Position numbers and translations under genes: made by a program. The notes under the pieces were generated by a model that was given only the letters and a program-made list of their open reading frames with translations, was not told the DNA's origin and did no database searches. A stretch of 64,000 bases of DNA from NCBI RefSeq assembly GCF_001584185.1, contig NZ_CP013234.1:2232001-2296000 (forward strand), written 5' to 3'. How positions within the stretch are numbered: the first letter of the stretch is position 1; each line of letters starts with the position of its first letter. This DNA comes from Collimonas pratensis. GTDB taxonomy: Bacteria; Pseudomonadota; Gammaproteobacteria; Burkholderiales; Burkholderiaceae_D. Shown here piece by piece: positions 38,217 through 46,400 of this stretch.

Positions 38217-38294
38217 ATGGGCAAGTACTTATTGGCGTGGCTTCTTGGTGTGCCTGCAGTGGTGCTGGTCGTGGTCTACCTGCTGGCGCACTGA
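38217..38294 (+). CDS. 25-residue single-span membrane peptide
   Basis: A very short gene: MGKYLLAWLLGVPAVVLV followed by VYLLAH. It is almost wholly hydrophobic, with a positive N-terminal residue. The case for translation is the strong ribosome binding site AAGGAGAG ending five bases before the ATG, like those of the neighbouring small stress genes. It lies 130 bp before csbD. It could be a stress-related membrane peptide or a type I toxin-like peptide; no function can be assigned. Confidence 0.55.
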   Translation: MGKYLLAWLLGVPAVVLVVVYLLAH

Positions 38295-38424
38295 GGCGAT
38301 GGGCAAGGCGGCGCTTGCCGTTCACACGTCGTCATCTGCATGATGGTTTTTTGTCGTAATCCCTGCCCGGCATGTTCATTTTGACATCCGGCAGGCAAGC
38401 ATTTCAACCAATTGGAGAATCAGC

Positions 38425-38607
38425 ATGAACAAAGATCAAGTCAAAGGCGTAAGCAAGGATATCGCTGGCAAAATCCAGGAAGAAGCTGGCAAGCTGGTCG
38501 GCAACAAGGAACAGCAGGCCAAGGGCTTGCAAAAACAGGTCGAAGGCAAGATTGAGAAAACCCTTGGCGACGCCAAGGAAGTGGCCAAGGATATCGCCGG
38601 CAAGTAA
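38425..38607 (+). CDS. CsbD-family stress protein
   Basis: A 60-residue, Lys/Glu/Gln-rich hydrophilic protein. It has the family start MNKDQVKGVSKDIAGKIQE and the repeat of the KDIAGK motif at residues 12-17 and 55-60. CsbD proteins are general stress proteins of unknown mechanism, often induced by the stationary-phase or general stress sigma factor. AATTGGAGA precedes the start, and a terminator follows. Confidence 0.92.
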   Translation: MNKDQVKGVSKDIAGKIQEEAGKLVGNKEQQAKGLQKQVEGKIEKTLGDAKEVAKDIAGK

Positions 38608-38666
38608 CAGTAACGCTTCAAAGCCTGCCGCCGCTTGGTTGTGGCAGTAGGCCGTTCCTCAAGAAA

Positions 38667-38700
38667 GCTGCAGCCGGTGCGCCGGCCGCGGCTTTTTTTT
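38667..38700 (+). terminator. Rho-independent terminator of csbD
   Basis: GCTGCAGCCGG (38667-38677) pairs with CCGGCCGCGGC (38682-38692) apart from one mismatch and one wobble, around a four-base loop, followed by eight T residues. Confidence 0.75.
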
Positions 38701-38705
38701 CATTC

Positions 38706-39323
38706 TCAGGATTTTGCCTTATACAGCGCGACTTCTTCCGCCAGCGCTTGCGCCACGCTCGGCCGCTGCAGCTGCCGGCCATAGTAGTCCTTGACCCGCA
38801 GCCACTGCGCCAGGTCGATGCCGCCGTGCGCAGCCCAGTTGAGCACGGTGGCCAGATAGGCATCGGCCACGCTGAAGCGGTCAAGCAGGAATTCGTGGCT
38901 GGCGAAGTGCTCTTGCAGATGGCCCAGGCGCAGATCAGCCTTGTCGCGAGCATAGGCCTTGACTGGCTCCGCGGCGTGCGGGTCGAGCAGCGGCACGAAC
39001 ACCGCCTTGTGCAATTCGGTGCTGATGAAACCCAGCCATTGCTGCATCTTGGCGCGCTGCAGCCGGTCCGTCGGTGCCAGCTGCGCTTGCGGGAACAGGT
39101 CAGCCACATAGGGCAGGATGGCGGTGTTTTCGGTAAGCAGATAGCCATCGTCCGTATGCAATACCGGCACCTGTCCCAGCGCGCTGACAGGGTAGAAATC
39201 GGCACCATCCTGCAGTTTTTTCGACTTGGTGTCGACCTGGATATAGTCCGCCCGGGCGCCTGCTTCATACAGGGCGATGCGCGTGGCAAGCGAACAGGCC
39301 AGCTGGGAAAAATACAGTTTCAT
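38706..39323 (-). CDS. Glutathione S-transferase
   Basis: A 205-residue GST. The N-terminal thioredoxin-like domain begins MKLYFSQLACSLATRIAL; Cys10 and Ser11 match the beta-class active site of bacterial GSTs, and ALGQVPVLHTDDG (about 48-60) and TENTAILPY (about 64-72) form the glutathione site. The C-terminal helical domain contains FSVADAYLATVLNW. The start at 39323 has GGAG upstream. It is divergent from a TetR gene with a palindromic operator between them, so it is probably the TetR target. Confidence 0.93.
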   Translation of the reverse strand: MKLYFSQLACSLATRIALYEAGARADYIQVDTKSKKLQDGADFYPVSALGQVPVLHTDDGYLLTENTAILPYVADLFPQAQLAPTDRLQRAKMQQWLGFISTELHKAVFVPLLDPHAAEPVKAYARDKADLRLGHLQEHFASHEFLLDRFSVADAYLATVLNWAAHGGIDLAQWLRVKDYYGRQLQRPSVAQALAEEVALYKAKS

Positions 39324-39346
39324 CTGGAATCTCCATAGGTGTTTTG

Positions 39347-39370
39347 TTTTTGTACTATAATGTACAAAAA
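39347..39370. promoter_or_regulatory. TetR operator overlapping a -10 box
   Basis: A perfect 24-bp palindrome: arms TTTTTGTAC (39347-39355) and GTACAAAAA (39362-39370) enclose TATAAT. The centre is itself a consensus -10 box on the plus strand, so binding by the adjacent TetR protein would block transcription of its own gene and probably of the divergent GST gene. Confidence 0.75.
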
Positions 39371-39396
39371 TACCTTGGTCAATATTTTTATACTGT

Positions 39397-40029
39397 ATGG
39401 AACAAAAAGAAAACAAGCGTGCCCGCGGCCGGCCGCGCGCCTACGATCCGGAGCAGGCGCTGGACAATGCGCGCGATGTGTTCTGGCAACTGGGCTATGG
39501 CGGCAGCTCGCTGGACGATCTCAGCAGTGCCACCGGCATGAACCGGCCCAGCCTGTATGCGGCGTTCGGCGACAAGCATGCGCTTTACCTGCAGACACTG
39601 GAACGTTATGTCGAACGCAGCCGGCAGGCGATGATTGGCGTCATGAGCGGCGATTTGCCGCTGGCGCAGGCCCTGTTGCGTGTTTACCAGCTGGCGCTTG
39701 GCATGTATCTGCCGCCCGGCAGTGCGGCGCGCGGCTGCCTGCTGATCGGCACTGCTGCCACCCAGGCGGTGGTGGATGTCGAGGTACGTCAGCGCCTGGG
39801 CGACGGCTTGCGCTGTTTCGACCAGGTTCTGGAGGCGCGTTTCCAGCGCGCAGTGGAGCAGGGCGAGCTGATTGCCGTCTTGGACCCGGCCATGCTGGCG
39901 AAAATGGCGTCGGCCATCCTGCACACGCTGGCGCTGCGTTCGCGCGCGGGCGACAGCCGCGCCTCGCTGGAGGCGACCGCCGCCGCCGGCGTCCAGCTGA
40001 TCTGCGGCCAGGCGGCCATCGCACGCTAG
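39397..40029 (+). CDS. TetR-family transcriptional regulator
   Basis: A 210-residue regulator. An Arg/Lys-rich N-terminus (RARGRPRAYDPEQAL) leads to the helix-turn-helix at about residues 30-60 (GYGGSSLDDLSSATGMNRPSLYAAFGDKHALY). The C-terminal part (about 85-200) is the ligand and dimer domain. The palindrome at 39347-39370 lies 27 bp before the start. The divergent GST suggests response to an electrophile or oxidant; the ligand is unknown. Confidence 0.92.
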   Translation: MEQKENKRARGRPRAYDPEQALDNARDVFWQLGYGGSSLDDLSSATGMNRPSLYAAFGDKHALYLQTLERYVERSRQAMIGVMSGDLPLAQALLRVYQLALGMYLPPGSAARGCLLIGTAATQAVVDVEVRQRLGDGLRCFDQVLEARFQRAVEQGELIAVLDPAMLAKMASAILHTLALRSRAGDSRASLEATAAAGVQLICGQAAIAR

Positions 40030-40224
40030 CGGCAGGGCCGGCCGCAGGCGGTATCAATACCACTCGGGGCCGGTGCCAGCACAGCCGGGGCGCAGTGCGC
40101 CGCAATTCAAAACCACTTGCAATTTGATCCGTATTATCCCAATGTTGCTCTCTGCTGCCTGGCGGCAATATTGGAAAACGCACGCATAAAGCCGGCATCA
40201 GCGTGCGGCATAGGGAGACGAGTC

Positions 40225-41262
40225 ATGGCGCAAGTGAAGCGTAGTGCAAGCATCATCAATGACGACTGGCGCCGCTGGATAGGCGAAAACCTGGCGCTCG
40301 ACGCCAGTCCGCAAGATGTGTTCAACGTCCTGGTCGGCCAAGGCGTCGGAGCGGACGAGGCGACGCGCGAAGTACAGGCGGCGCTCGCCAATCCCTATCT
40401 GCTGGGTGCGCGCCAGGCCGGCCAGCGTCTCAAGAACCGCTTGAAAAAACATGACTGGGTGCTCGACATCTACCGCACCCTGAACCGCCAGACTATCGGC
40501 AGCGAGCTGATTGAACGGCGCCACCGCCTGTCGCGCGAGGAGTTCTATAGCCAGTATTATCTGATGAACAAGCCGGTGATCATCAGCGGCATGCTGGACG
40601 ACTGGCCGGCGCTGGCGAAATGGAATTTCGATTTCCTGCGCACGCATTTCGGCGAACGCGAGGTCGAGGTACAGATGGGGCGTGCGCAAGACGCCAACTA
40701 CGAAATCAATTCCAACCAGCACAAGCGCAAGATGCCGCTGGCAAGTTACCTGGACCTGATCCAGGGTGCGCAGGAGAGCAACGATTTCTACATGACGGCG
40801 AATAATTCCTCAGCCAACCGCCAGGCCCTGACGGAGCTGTGGCAAGACATCGGCCGGCTGCCGGAATACCTCAACCCGGAATCAAAGGACGACGGCTTCC
40901 TCTGGCTGGGACCGAAAGGCACGCGTACGCCTTTCCACCATGACCTGACCAACAACTTCATGGCGCAGGTGGTCGGCCGCAAGCGCGTCAAGCTGATTCC
41001 CGCCTGCGAACTGGCGTATGTCTATAACCACCATCACTGCTATACGGCGGTGGATGGCGCCGCCATCGATTACGAGCGTTTCCCGCTGATGCGTAATGTG
41101 CAGGTGCTGGAATGCGAGCTGGCGGCGGGCGAGCTGCTGTTTCTGCCGGTCGGCTGCTGGCATTACGTGGAAGGACTGGAAGCGAGCATCACGGTCTCGT
41201 TGATCAACTTCCAGCCGGAAAACAATTTCGGCGCTTTCTATTCGACCTACGATGAGCTCTAG
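40225..41262 (+). CDS. JmjC/cupin-like (Cupin_8) hydroxylase-type protein
   Basis: A 345-residue protein. The N-terminal 95 residues are helical and unrecognised. The C-terminal region (about 110-340) is a cupin-like JmjC domain with the iron-binding HxD in TPFHHDLTNNFMAQ (about 236-249), the distal histidine in VGCWHYVEGL (about 311-320) and NKPVIISGM at the domain start. Such proteins are Fe(II)/2-oxoglutarate oxygenases, often peptidyl or tRNA hydroxylases. The start at 40225 has AGGGAG. Upstream are ACCACT-type motifs (near 40057 and 40110) like those before the chitin genes. Confidence 0.85.
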   Translation: MAQVKRSASIINDDWRRWIGENLALDASPQDVFNVLVGQGVGADEATREVQAALANPYLLGARQAGQRLKNRLKKHDWVLDIYRTLNRQTIGSELIERRHRLSREEFYSQYYLMNKPVIISGMLDDWPALAKWNFDFLRTHFGEREVEVQMGRAQDANYEINSNQHKRKMPLASYLDLIQGAQESNDFYMTANNSSANRQALTELWQDIGRLPEYLNPESKDDGFLWLGPKGTRTPFHHDLTNNFMAQVVGRKRVKLIPACELAYVYNHHHCYTAVDGAAIDYERFPLMRNVQVLECELAAGELLFLPVGCWHYVEGLEASITVSLINFQPENNFGAFYSTYDEL

Positions 41263-41728
41263 GGCCTGCCCCTAGTGTCGTGTCATTGCATCGCTTTTGC
41301 GGGAAAAAAGGCAAACATGGCGTTTGCATATCTAAGACCACATGCATACGTCTGAAAAAGTGGTATCGCACCTGCTGTCACACTTTTTTGCGCCGCTTTG
41401 CCGGCGTTGCCGCAAAGTCCCTTTTTCATATGAGAAAAGCGAGGATCTTTAGAAGATTTGTATTGCTGTATGGAATCGAAATACAGATGGAATTTTCTTT
41501 TCGATTTTGAAAAACGATAGAATTTTCCGATTGAAATTTCCGGGTTGTTTGCAAGTGGTATGGTATATACGGTAATACTTTTAAACCACTTGACGCTGAT
41601 TTTTCAGGCCGCCATTCTCAGCCCAGCTGCCAGCTAAACATATAACGGCCCAGCTTAGGGAGTGCGCAGGCGCCGGTCGCAACGACCTGCTTCTCGCACA
41701 TTGTCATTTGATAGAGGAGAAGTGGCGC
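41263..41728. promoter_or_regulatory. Upstream region of the GH18 lipoprotein gene with two conserved blocks
   Basis: This 466-bp region contains no gene. Block 1 (41332-41374) reads CTAAGACCACATGC, 11 variable bases, AAAGTGGTAT, two bases, CACCTG. Block 2 (41547-41604) begins GTTTGC, contains GTGGTATGG, then 19 variable bases and AAACCACTTGACGCT, and ends ATTTTT. Both recur with the same internal spacing, inverted, before the other CBM5/12 gene at 48 kb. TTGACG in block 2 may be a -35 box. The half-sites AAGTGGT and ACCACTT suggest a dimeric regulator. Confidence 0.7.
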
Positions 41729-43054
41729 ATGAAAACAACTGTATGCAATACCTTGTTGCTGGGACTGATAGGCGGCCTGCTGGCGGGCTGTAGCGATGGC
41801 GGTTCGTCTGGAGCAGCGACGGCGACCAGCCTGAAGCAGGTTTCAGCCACCGTGAAATCCAGCGTGCCGATCTGCGCCCCAGCCTGGAGTGCATCGGCGG
41901 TCTATACCGGCGGCAACCAGGCCAGCTACAGCAGCGTGAACTACACGGCCAACTGGTGGACTCAGGGGAATAATCCTTCCACCAACAACGGCGGCAGCGG
42001 CAGCGGCCAGCCATGGACGTCCAACGGCGCCTGCAGCACCACGCCAACTCCTACGCCGACCCCGACGCCCACACCGACTCCAACGCCGACACCTACCCCA
42101 ACACCGACGCCCACACCGACGCCCACACCGACTCCGACCCCAACGCCGACAACCGGTTTTGTGTTCAGCGCCTACAAGGACGTCACTGCCGACGCCAACT
42201 GGAACACCGGCGCCATGCAAAGCACGATCACCGGCACTTCGCAGCCAGTCACCACCGCCATGCCTGCACATAACAATGTGCTGACCTGGGCCTTCGCTAC
42301 CGGCGGCTGCGGTTCCGAGACCTGGGCCGGCATCACGCCGGCAATGATCGCCACCAATGTGCAGGCCTTTGTTGCCGCCGGCAAGAAATACATCGTCTCG
42401 ACCGGCGGCGCGGCGGGGTCATTTACCTGTACCTCGGATGCCGGTTTCGATACGTTTATCAATACGTACAGCTCCGCCAACCTGGTCGGCATCGATTTCG
42501 ATATCGAAGACGGCCAGAGCCAGTCCGACATCAACAACCTGGTGGCGCGGGTGGCGGCGGCCCAGGTCAAGTATCCGAACCTGCGCTTCAGCTTCACCAT
42601 CGCCACGCTGGCGACCAGCCAGAGCGGTTCTTCGGTAGCGGTGGACATGGGTTCGGCTTCGCCCAATCCGCTCGGTTCGATGGGGATAGCGGTGATGCAG
42701 GCGATCCAGTCGGCCGGCCTGAAGAACTACTATGTCAACCTGATGGCGATGGACTACGGTTCGGCCACTGCGGTCAACTGCGTGCTCAGCGGCGGCGTCT
42801 GTCAGATGGGGCAGTCGGCGATCCAGGCAGCGATGGATTTCCGCGGTTTCTACAAGGTGCCGTATAGCCAGATCGAGCTGACGCCGATGATTGGCGCCAA
42901 CGACACCGCCGGTGAAACCTTCACCCTGGCCGATACCGACACCTTGTCGGCCTGGGCCAAAGCCAACGGCCTGGCCGGCCTGCACCACTGGTCGTTCGAC
43001 CGCGATACCGGCGTGACTTACACCAACCGTTTCATCTCGGATCTCGGTCTCTGA
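41729..43054 (+). CDS. Chitin-binding GH18 lipoprotein (chitinase)
   Basis: A 441-residue surface lipoprotein. The lipobox LLAGC ends at Cys21. A CBM5/12 chitin-binding module follows (about 50-105), with paired aromatics in APAWSASAVYTGG and YTANWWTQGNNP. A Thr-Pro repeat linker of about 40 residues (about 107-147) leads to a GH18 domain (about 150-440). The catalytic DxxDxDxE motif appears as VGIDFDIE, with the proton donor Glu. GH18 enzymes hydrolyse chitin with substrate assistance. The N-terminus closely resembles that of the minus-strand gene at 46.4-47.9 kb, and the promoters share two blocks. A strong terminator follows. Confidence 0.9.
   Translation: MKTTVCNTLLLGLIGGLLAGCSDGGSSGAATATSLKQVSATVKSSVPICAPAWSASAVYTGGNQASYSSVNYTANWWTQGNNPSTNNGGSGSGQPWTSNGACSTTPTPTPTPTPTPTPTPTPTPTPTPTPTPTPTPTPTPTTGFVFSAYKDVTADANWNTGAMQSTITGTSQPVTTAMPAHNNVLTWAFATGGCGSETWAGITPAMIATNVQAFVAAGKKYIVSTGGAAGSFTCTSDAGFDTFINTYSSANLVGIDFDIEDGQSQSDINNLVARVAAAQVKYPNLRFSFTIATLATSQSGSSVAVDMGSASPNPLGSMGIAVMQAIQSAGLKNYYVNLMAMDYGSATAVNCVLSGGVCQMGQSAIQAAMDFRGFYKVPYSQIELTPMIGANDTAGETFTLADTDTLSAWAKANGLAGLHHWSFDRDTGVTYTNRFISDLGL
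42041..42152 (+). repeat. Thr-Pro coding repeat (linker)
   Basis: A run of about 18 ACN-CCN codon pairs encodes the TP linker of the chitinase. Synonymous changes interrupt it, but stretches such as ACGCCCACACCG recur. It may change length by slippage while staying in frame. Confidence 0.85.
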
Positions 43055-43080
43055 TCCGCTGCTGATTGTCCTTCTGTAAA

Positions 43081-43106
43081 GCCGGCTCTTGCGAGCCGGC
43101 TTTTTT
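43081..43106 (+). terminator. Rho-independent terminator of the GH18 gene
   Basis: GCCGGCTC (43081-43088) and GAGCCGGC (43093-43100) pair perfectly around TTGC, followed by six T residues and preceded by AAA. Confidence 0.9.
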
Positions 43107-43231
43107 ATTGCGGACGTCGTCCTGGCGCATCTGCCGCTTGCCGATTTTCTGGTAGACATCGATTTGTACTTGCGACATCATGGTTGCAGCCAGACGGGCG
43201 ATCTGACCCGTTGGCCGCCGAGAAAGAAGCT

Positions 43232-44842
43232 ATGCTCAATTTCGATTCCAATCACTATCCTTATACTTCCCGCCGCAGCGCGGTCTACGCCCGGCGCGGC
43301 ATGGTCGCGACCTCGCAGCCGCTGGCGGCGCAAGCCGGGCTGGAAGTGCTGCAAGCCGGCGGCAACGCCATCGATGCGGCGATCGCCGCCGCCGCCGCGC
43401 TGACCGTGGTCGAGCCGACTGCCAACGGCATCGGCGGCGATGCCTTTGCGCTGATCTGGCATCAAGGAAAACTGCATGGCTTGAACGCCAGCGGCGCCGC
43501 GCCACTGGCGATCTCCATCGCCAAGCTCAATGCTGCCGGCCATCAAAGCATGCCGAAATACGGAGCGCTGCCGGTTACCGTGCCCGGCGCGCCTGGGGCA
43601 TGGGCCAGCATGGCGGAACGCTTCGGCAGCCTGCCTTTGGCACGCTGCATGGCGGGAGCGATCGCGCTGGCGCAGGAAGGTTATCCGCTGTCGCCGGTGG
43701 TGGCCTTTGCCTGGCAACTAGCGCACAAGCTGTTCCAAGGCGAGTTCAGGGGCGCGCATTTCCAACCCTGGTTTGACACGTTCAGCATCGACGGCCGGGC
43801 GCCGCGCGCCGGCGAGATCTGGCGCTCGCAAGGCCATGCCGATACGCTGCGTGCCATCGCGGCGGATGGCGCCGCCAGCTTCTATCGCGGCGCCCTGGCG
43901 GAAAAGACTGCAGCCTTCGTGCGCGCTGCGGGCGGCTACCTCGATGTCGCCGACCTGGCTGCTTACCAGCCAGAGTGGGTTGATCCCATCAGCTGCAACT
44001 ACCGCGGCTACGATGTCTGGGAAATCCCGCCTAACGGCCACGGCCTGGTGGCCTTGCTGGCCTTGAATATCCTGAAAGGTTTCGAGTTCGACCAGCGCGA
44101 CAGCCTGCAGACTTATCATCGCCAGATCGAAGCGATCAAGCTGGCTTATGCCGATGGCCTGGCGCATATCGCCGACAGCGACCACATGCGGGTCTCGGTG
44201 CGGGACCTGCTGTCGGACGCCTATGCCGACGAGCGCCGCAAGCTGGTCGGCGCGCGGGCTGCCTTGCCGCTGGCCGGACAGCCGTCGCGCGGCGGCACGG
44301 TGTACCTCAGCACCGCCGACGACCAGGGCAATATGGTCTCCTTCATCCAGAGCAATTACATGGGCTTCGGCTCCGGCCTGGTGGTGCCGGGAACCGGCAT
44401 CGCGTTGCATAACCGCGGCAACAATTTCACGCTGGATGCGGCCCATCCCAACTGCCTGGCGCCGGGCAAGCGGCCGTATCACACCATCATTCCGGGATTC
44501 CTGACCAAGGATGGCGAGGCAGTCGGCCCGTTTGGCGTGATGGGCGCCTTCATGCAGCCGCAAGGGCATGTGCAGATGGTGATGAACACGGTTGACTTCG
44601 GCCTCAACCCGCAAGCGTCGCTGGATGCGCCGCGCTGGGAATGGGAGAGCGGCAATCAGGTCAACATCGAGCACGGCACCGCCGAGCACCTGCTGCGCGG
44701 CTTGCGCGGCCTCGGGCACGAAGCGGCGTGGTCGGCCAACCAGCTCGGTTTCGGCCGCGGCCAGATCATCTGGCGCGATAGCCGCGGTGTGCTGTGCGGC
44801 GGCACCGAGCCGCGCACCGACGGCTGCGTGGCGGCCTGGTAG
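43232..44842 (+). CDS. Gamma-glutamyltransferase-family protein
   Basis: A 536-residue Ntn-hydrolase precursor that splits itself before the catalytic threonine, here Thr356 in RGGTVYLSTADDQGNMVSF. Other landmarks are AGGNAIDAAIAAAAALTVVEPTANGIGGDAF (about 46-76) and the C-terminal MGAFMQPQGHVQ. There is no signal peptide at the chosen start (43232), so it is probably of the cytoplasmic YwrD-like type, acting on glutathione or gamma-glutamyl amides. The substrate is uncertain. GAGAAAGAAG lies upstream of the start. Confidence 0.9.
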   Translation: MLNFDSNHYPYTSRRSAVYARRGMVATSQPLAAQAGLEVLQAGGNAIDAAIAAAAALTVVEPTANGIGGDAFALIWHQGKLHGLNASGAAPLAISIAKLNAAGHQSMPKYGALPVTVPGAPGAWASMAERFGSLPLARCMAGAIALAQEGYPLSPVVAFAWQLAHKLFQGEFRGAHFQPWFDTFSIDGRAPRAGEIWRSQGHADTLRAIAADGAASFYRGALAEKTAAFVRAAGGYLDVADLAAYQPEWVDPISCNYRGYDVWEIPPNGHGLVALLALNILKGFEFDQRDSLQTYHRQIEAIKLAYADGLAHIADSDHMRVSVRDLLSDAYADERRKLVGARAALPLAGQPSRGGTVYLSTADDQGNMVSFIQSNYMGFGSGLVVPGTGIALHNRGNNFTLDAAHPNCLAPGKRPYHTIIPGFLTKDGEAVGPFGVMGAFMQPQGHVQMVMNTVDFGLNPQASLDAPRWEWESGNQVNIEHGTAEHLLRGLRGLGHEAAWSANQLGFGRGQIIWRDSRGVLCGGTEPRTDGCVAAW

Positions 44843-44918
44843 ATCTTGCGGCGCGCGTGTTGGTACAATCCTGGGCGTGCGGGCTTGCGCGATACATTAA
44901 TCATGAAGGACAGTGAAC

Positions 44919-45776
44919 ATGCCAGAACCAGTCGACCTTACCCGTATCTGCCCGGTGATCATGACGCCTAGCCATGACGGCAAGTTTTTCCGCAATTATG
45001 TGATGTCCTTGCTGAATTTTACGGTCGAGGCCGAGCGCTGCGGCATGCCGATGCAAGTGGTCATGCACCAGGGAGAAAGCCTGGTGACACGGGCGCGCAA
45101 CAACTGCGTCGCCGACTTTCTCGCCAATCCGCAATGGACCCATCTATTCTGGATCGACGCCGACATCGGCTTTTCTGCGGAAGCGGCGTTCCGCTTGCTG
45201 CGTTCCGGCTACGACATCGCCGCCGGCGTTTATCCGCTCAAGCATGAGACCTGGCCGCAGGAAGGCCTGCCGCAAGGCACCACCCAGCAGCAGTTCGAAG
45301 CGACCTATGCGCGCTACACTGTCAACGCCAAAGTAGCCGACGGCAGCAACCAGGTCAACCTGGCAATCCAGGCCGACGGTTTCATGCGCATGGAAGAGGC
45401 GCCCACTGGTTTCATGGTGATCAAGCGCAGCGTGTTCGAGCGCCTGATCGCCAGCTATCCCGAGCTCAACTATGTACCTGACAGCATCGGCGTTCCCGAC
45501 CGCGGCCTGCATTACCGTTTCTTCGATGTCATGGTCGACCCGGAGACGCGCCGCTATCTGTCGGAAGACTATGGTTTCTGCCGGCTATGGTCAGGGCTGG
45601 GCGAATCTATCTATATCGATGCCAATTCCAACCTGAGCCACCAGGGCTCCAAGCTGTACACGGGCGACTTCGCCAACTCCCTGCGCACGTCCTTGCCCTA
45701 CGCGATAGGCGCGCCGCAAGGCACGCAGATGCAGCTCACCGGGCTCGAGCATCTGCGCTCCAATCCCTTGTTCTGA
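44919..45776 (+). CDS. Glycosyltransferase-like (GT-A fold) protein, unknown
   Basis: A 285-residue soluble protein. LFWIDADIGFSAEAAFRLL (about 72-90) carries a DxD-like motif typical of nucleotide-sugar-binding GT-A folds. QGESLVTRARNNCVADFL and GFMVIKRSVFERL resemble family-2-like proteins and bacteriophage or LPS-related transferases. The start is the ATG at 44919, with AAGGA eight bases upstream. The acceptor is unknown. The repeat array begins immediately after the stop. Confidence 0.65.
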   Translation: MPEPVDLTRICPVIMTPSHDGKFFRNYVMSLLNFTVEAERCGMPMQVVMHQGESLVTRARNNCVADFLANPQWTHLFWIDADIGFSAEAAFRLLRSGYDIAAGVYPLKHETWPQEGLPQGTTQQQFEATYARYTVNAKVADGSNQVNLAIQADGFMRMEEAPTGFMVIKRSVFERLIASYPELNYVPDSIGVPDRGLHYRFFDVMVDPETRRYLSEDYGFCRLWSGLGESIYIDANSNLSHQGSKLYTGDFANSLRTSLPYAIGAPQGTQMQLTGLEHLRSNPLF

Positions 45777-45778
45777 GC

Positions 45779-46368
45779 AAAATCGTCACCTGATTTTCGT
45801 CGCGCTTCAGCTACGCAGCTAACTGGGGTCAGAGTGAACTTTCTGCGCGTCTTTTACAGAAACTTCACTCTGACCCCACTTAGCGGGCTACGGAGTGCAC
45901 ACATCGTTGTTGGAAAATAAAACCAAATAGTGCGCCGAGCCTTTCTCCGAATCCGCCATGTGGGGTCAGAGTCGAGTTTCGCGAAAAAGCACCGCGAAAG
46001 TCGACTCTGACCCCAGATGACTCCGCCCATTTTCTGCGACTATGTCGTGAATTACGAAACTCATCAATGAATGAAGAAAAAGGCCGACGATCATCAGCCT
46101 TTTTGCCCTGAAAATTTCATAAAGCACGAAAAAATCGTCACCTGGTTTTCGTCGCGCTTCAGACACGCAGCTAACTGGGGTCAGAGTGAACTTTCTGCGC
46201 GTCTTTTGCAGAAACTTCACTCTGACCCCACTTAGCGGGCTACGGAGTGCACACATCGTTGTTGGAAAATAAAACCAAATAGTGCGCCGAGCCTTTCTCC
46301 GAATCCGTCATTTGGGGTCAGAGTAATTTACGACGATACAGTCGTCGTAAAAAAACTCTGACCCCAAA
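45779..46368. repeat. REP-like array: two 194-bp direct repeats with four GGGGTCAGAGT hairpins
   Basis: Copies A (45779-45972) and B (46131-46324) are direct repeats 352 bp apart with about six differences in 194 positions. Four hairpins built on GGGGTCAGAGT/ACTCTGACCCC lie at 45824-45878, 45961-46015, 46176-46230 and 46311-46368. The first and third are near-identical (arms of 22 bp); the second and fourth share only the outer arm and differ inside. This motif resembles REP elements mobilised by RAYT (Y1 transposase-like) proteins, but none is encoded here. The array separates two convergent genes and may also end their transcripts. No gene is supported in 45777-46400. Confidence 0.85.
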
Positions 46369-46400
46369 TGACTCTGCCCGGTGACTGCGTTTCCCAACGA

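Noticed and set aside
42041..46368. Repeats considered as a CRISPR array
   Set aside because: The Thr-Pro repeat is coding, and the GGGGTCAGAGT units are only two long direct repeats with internal hairpins; there are no short regular repeats with unique spacers and no cas genes.
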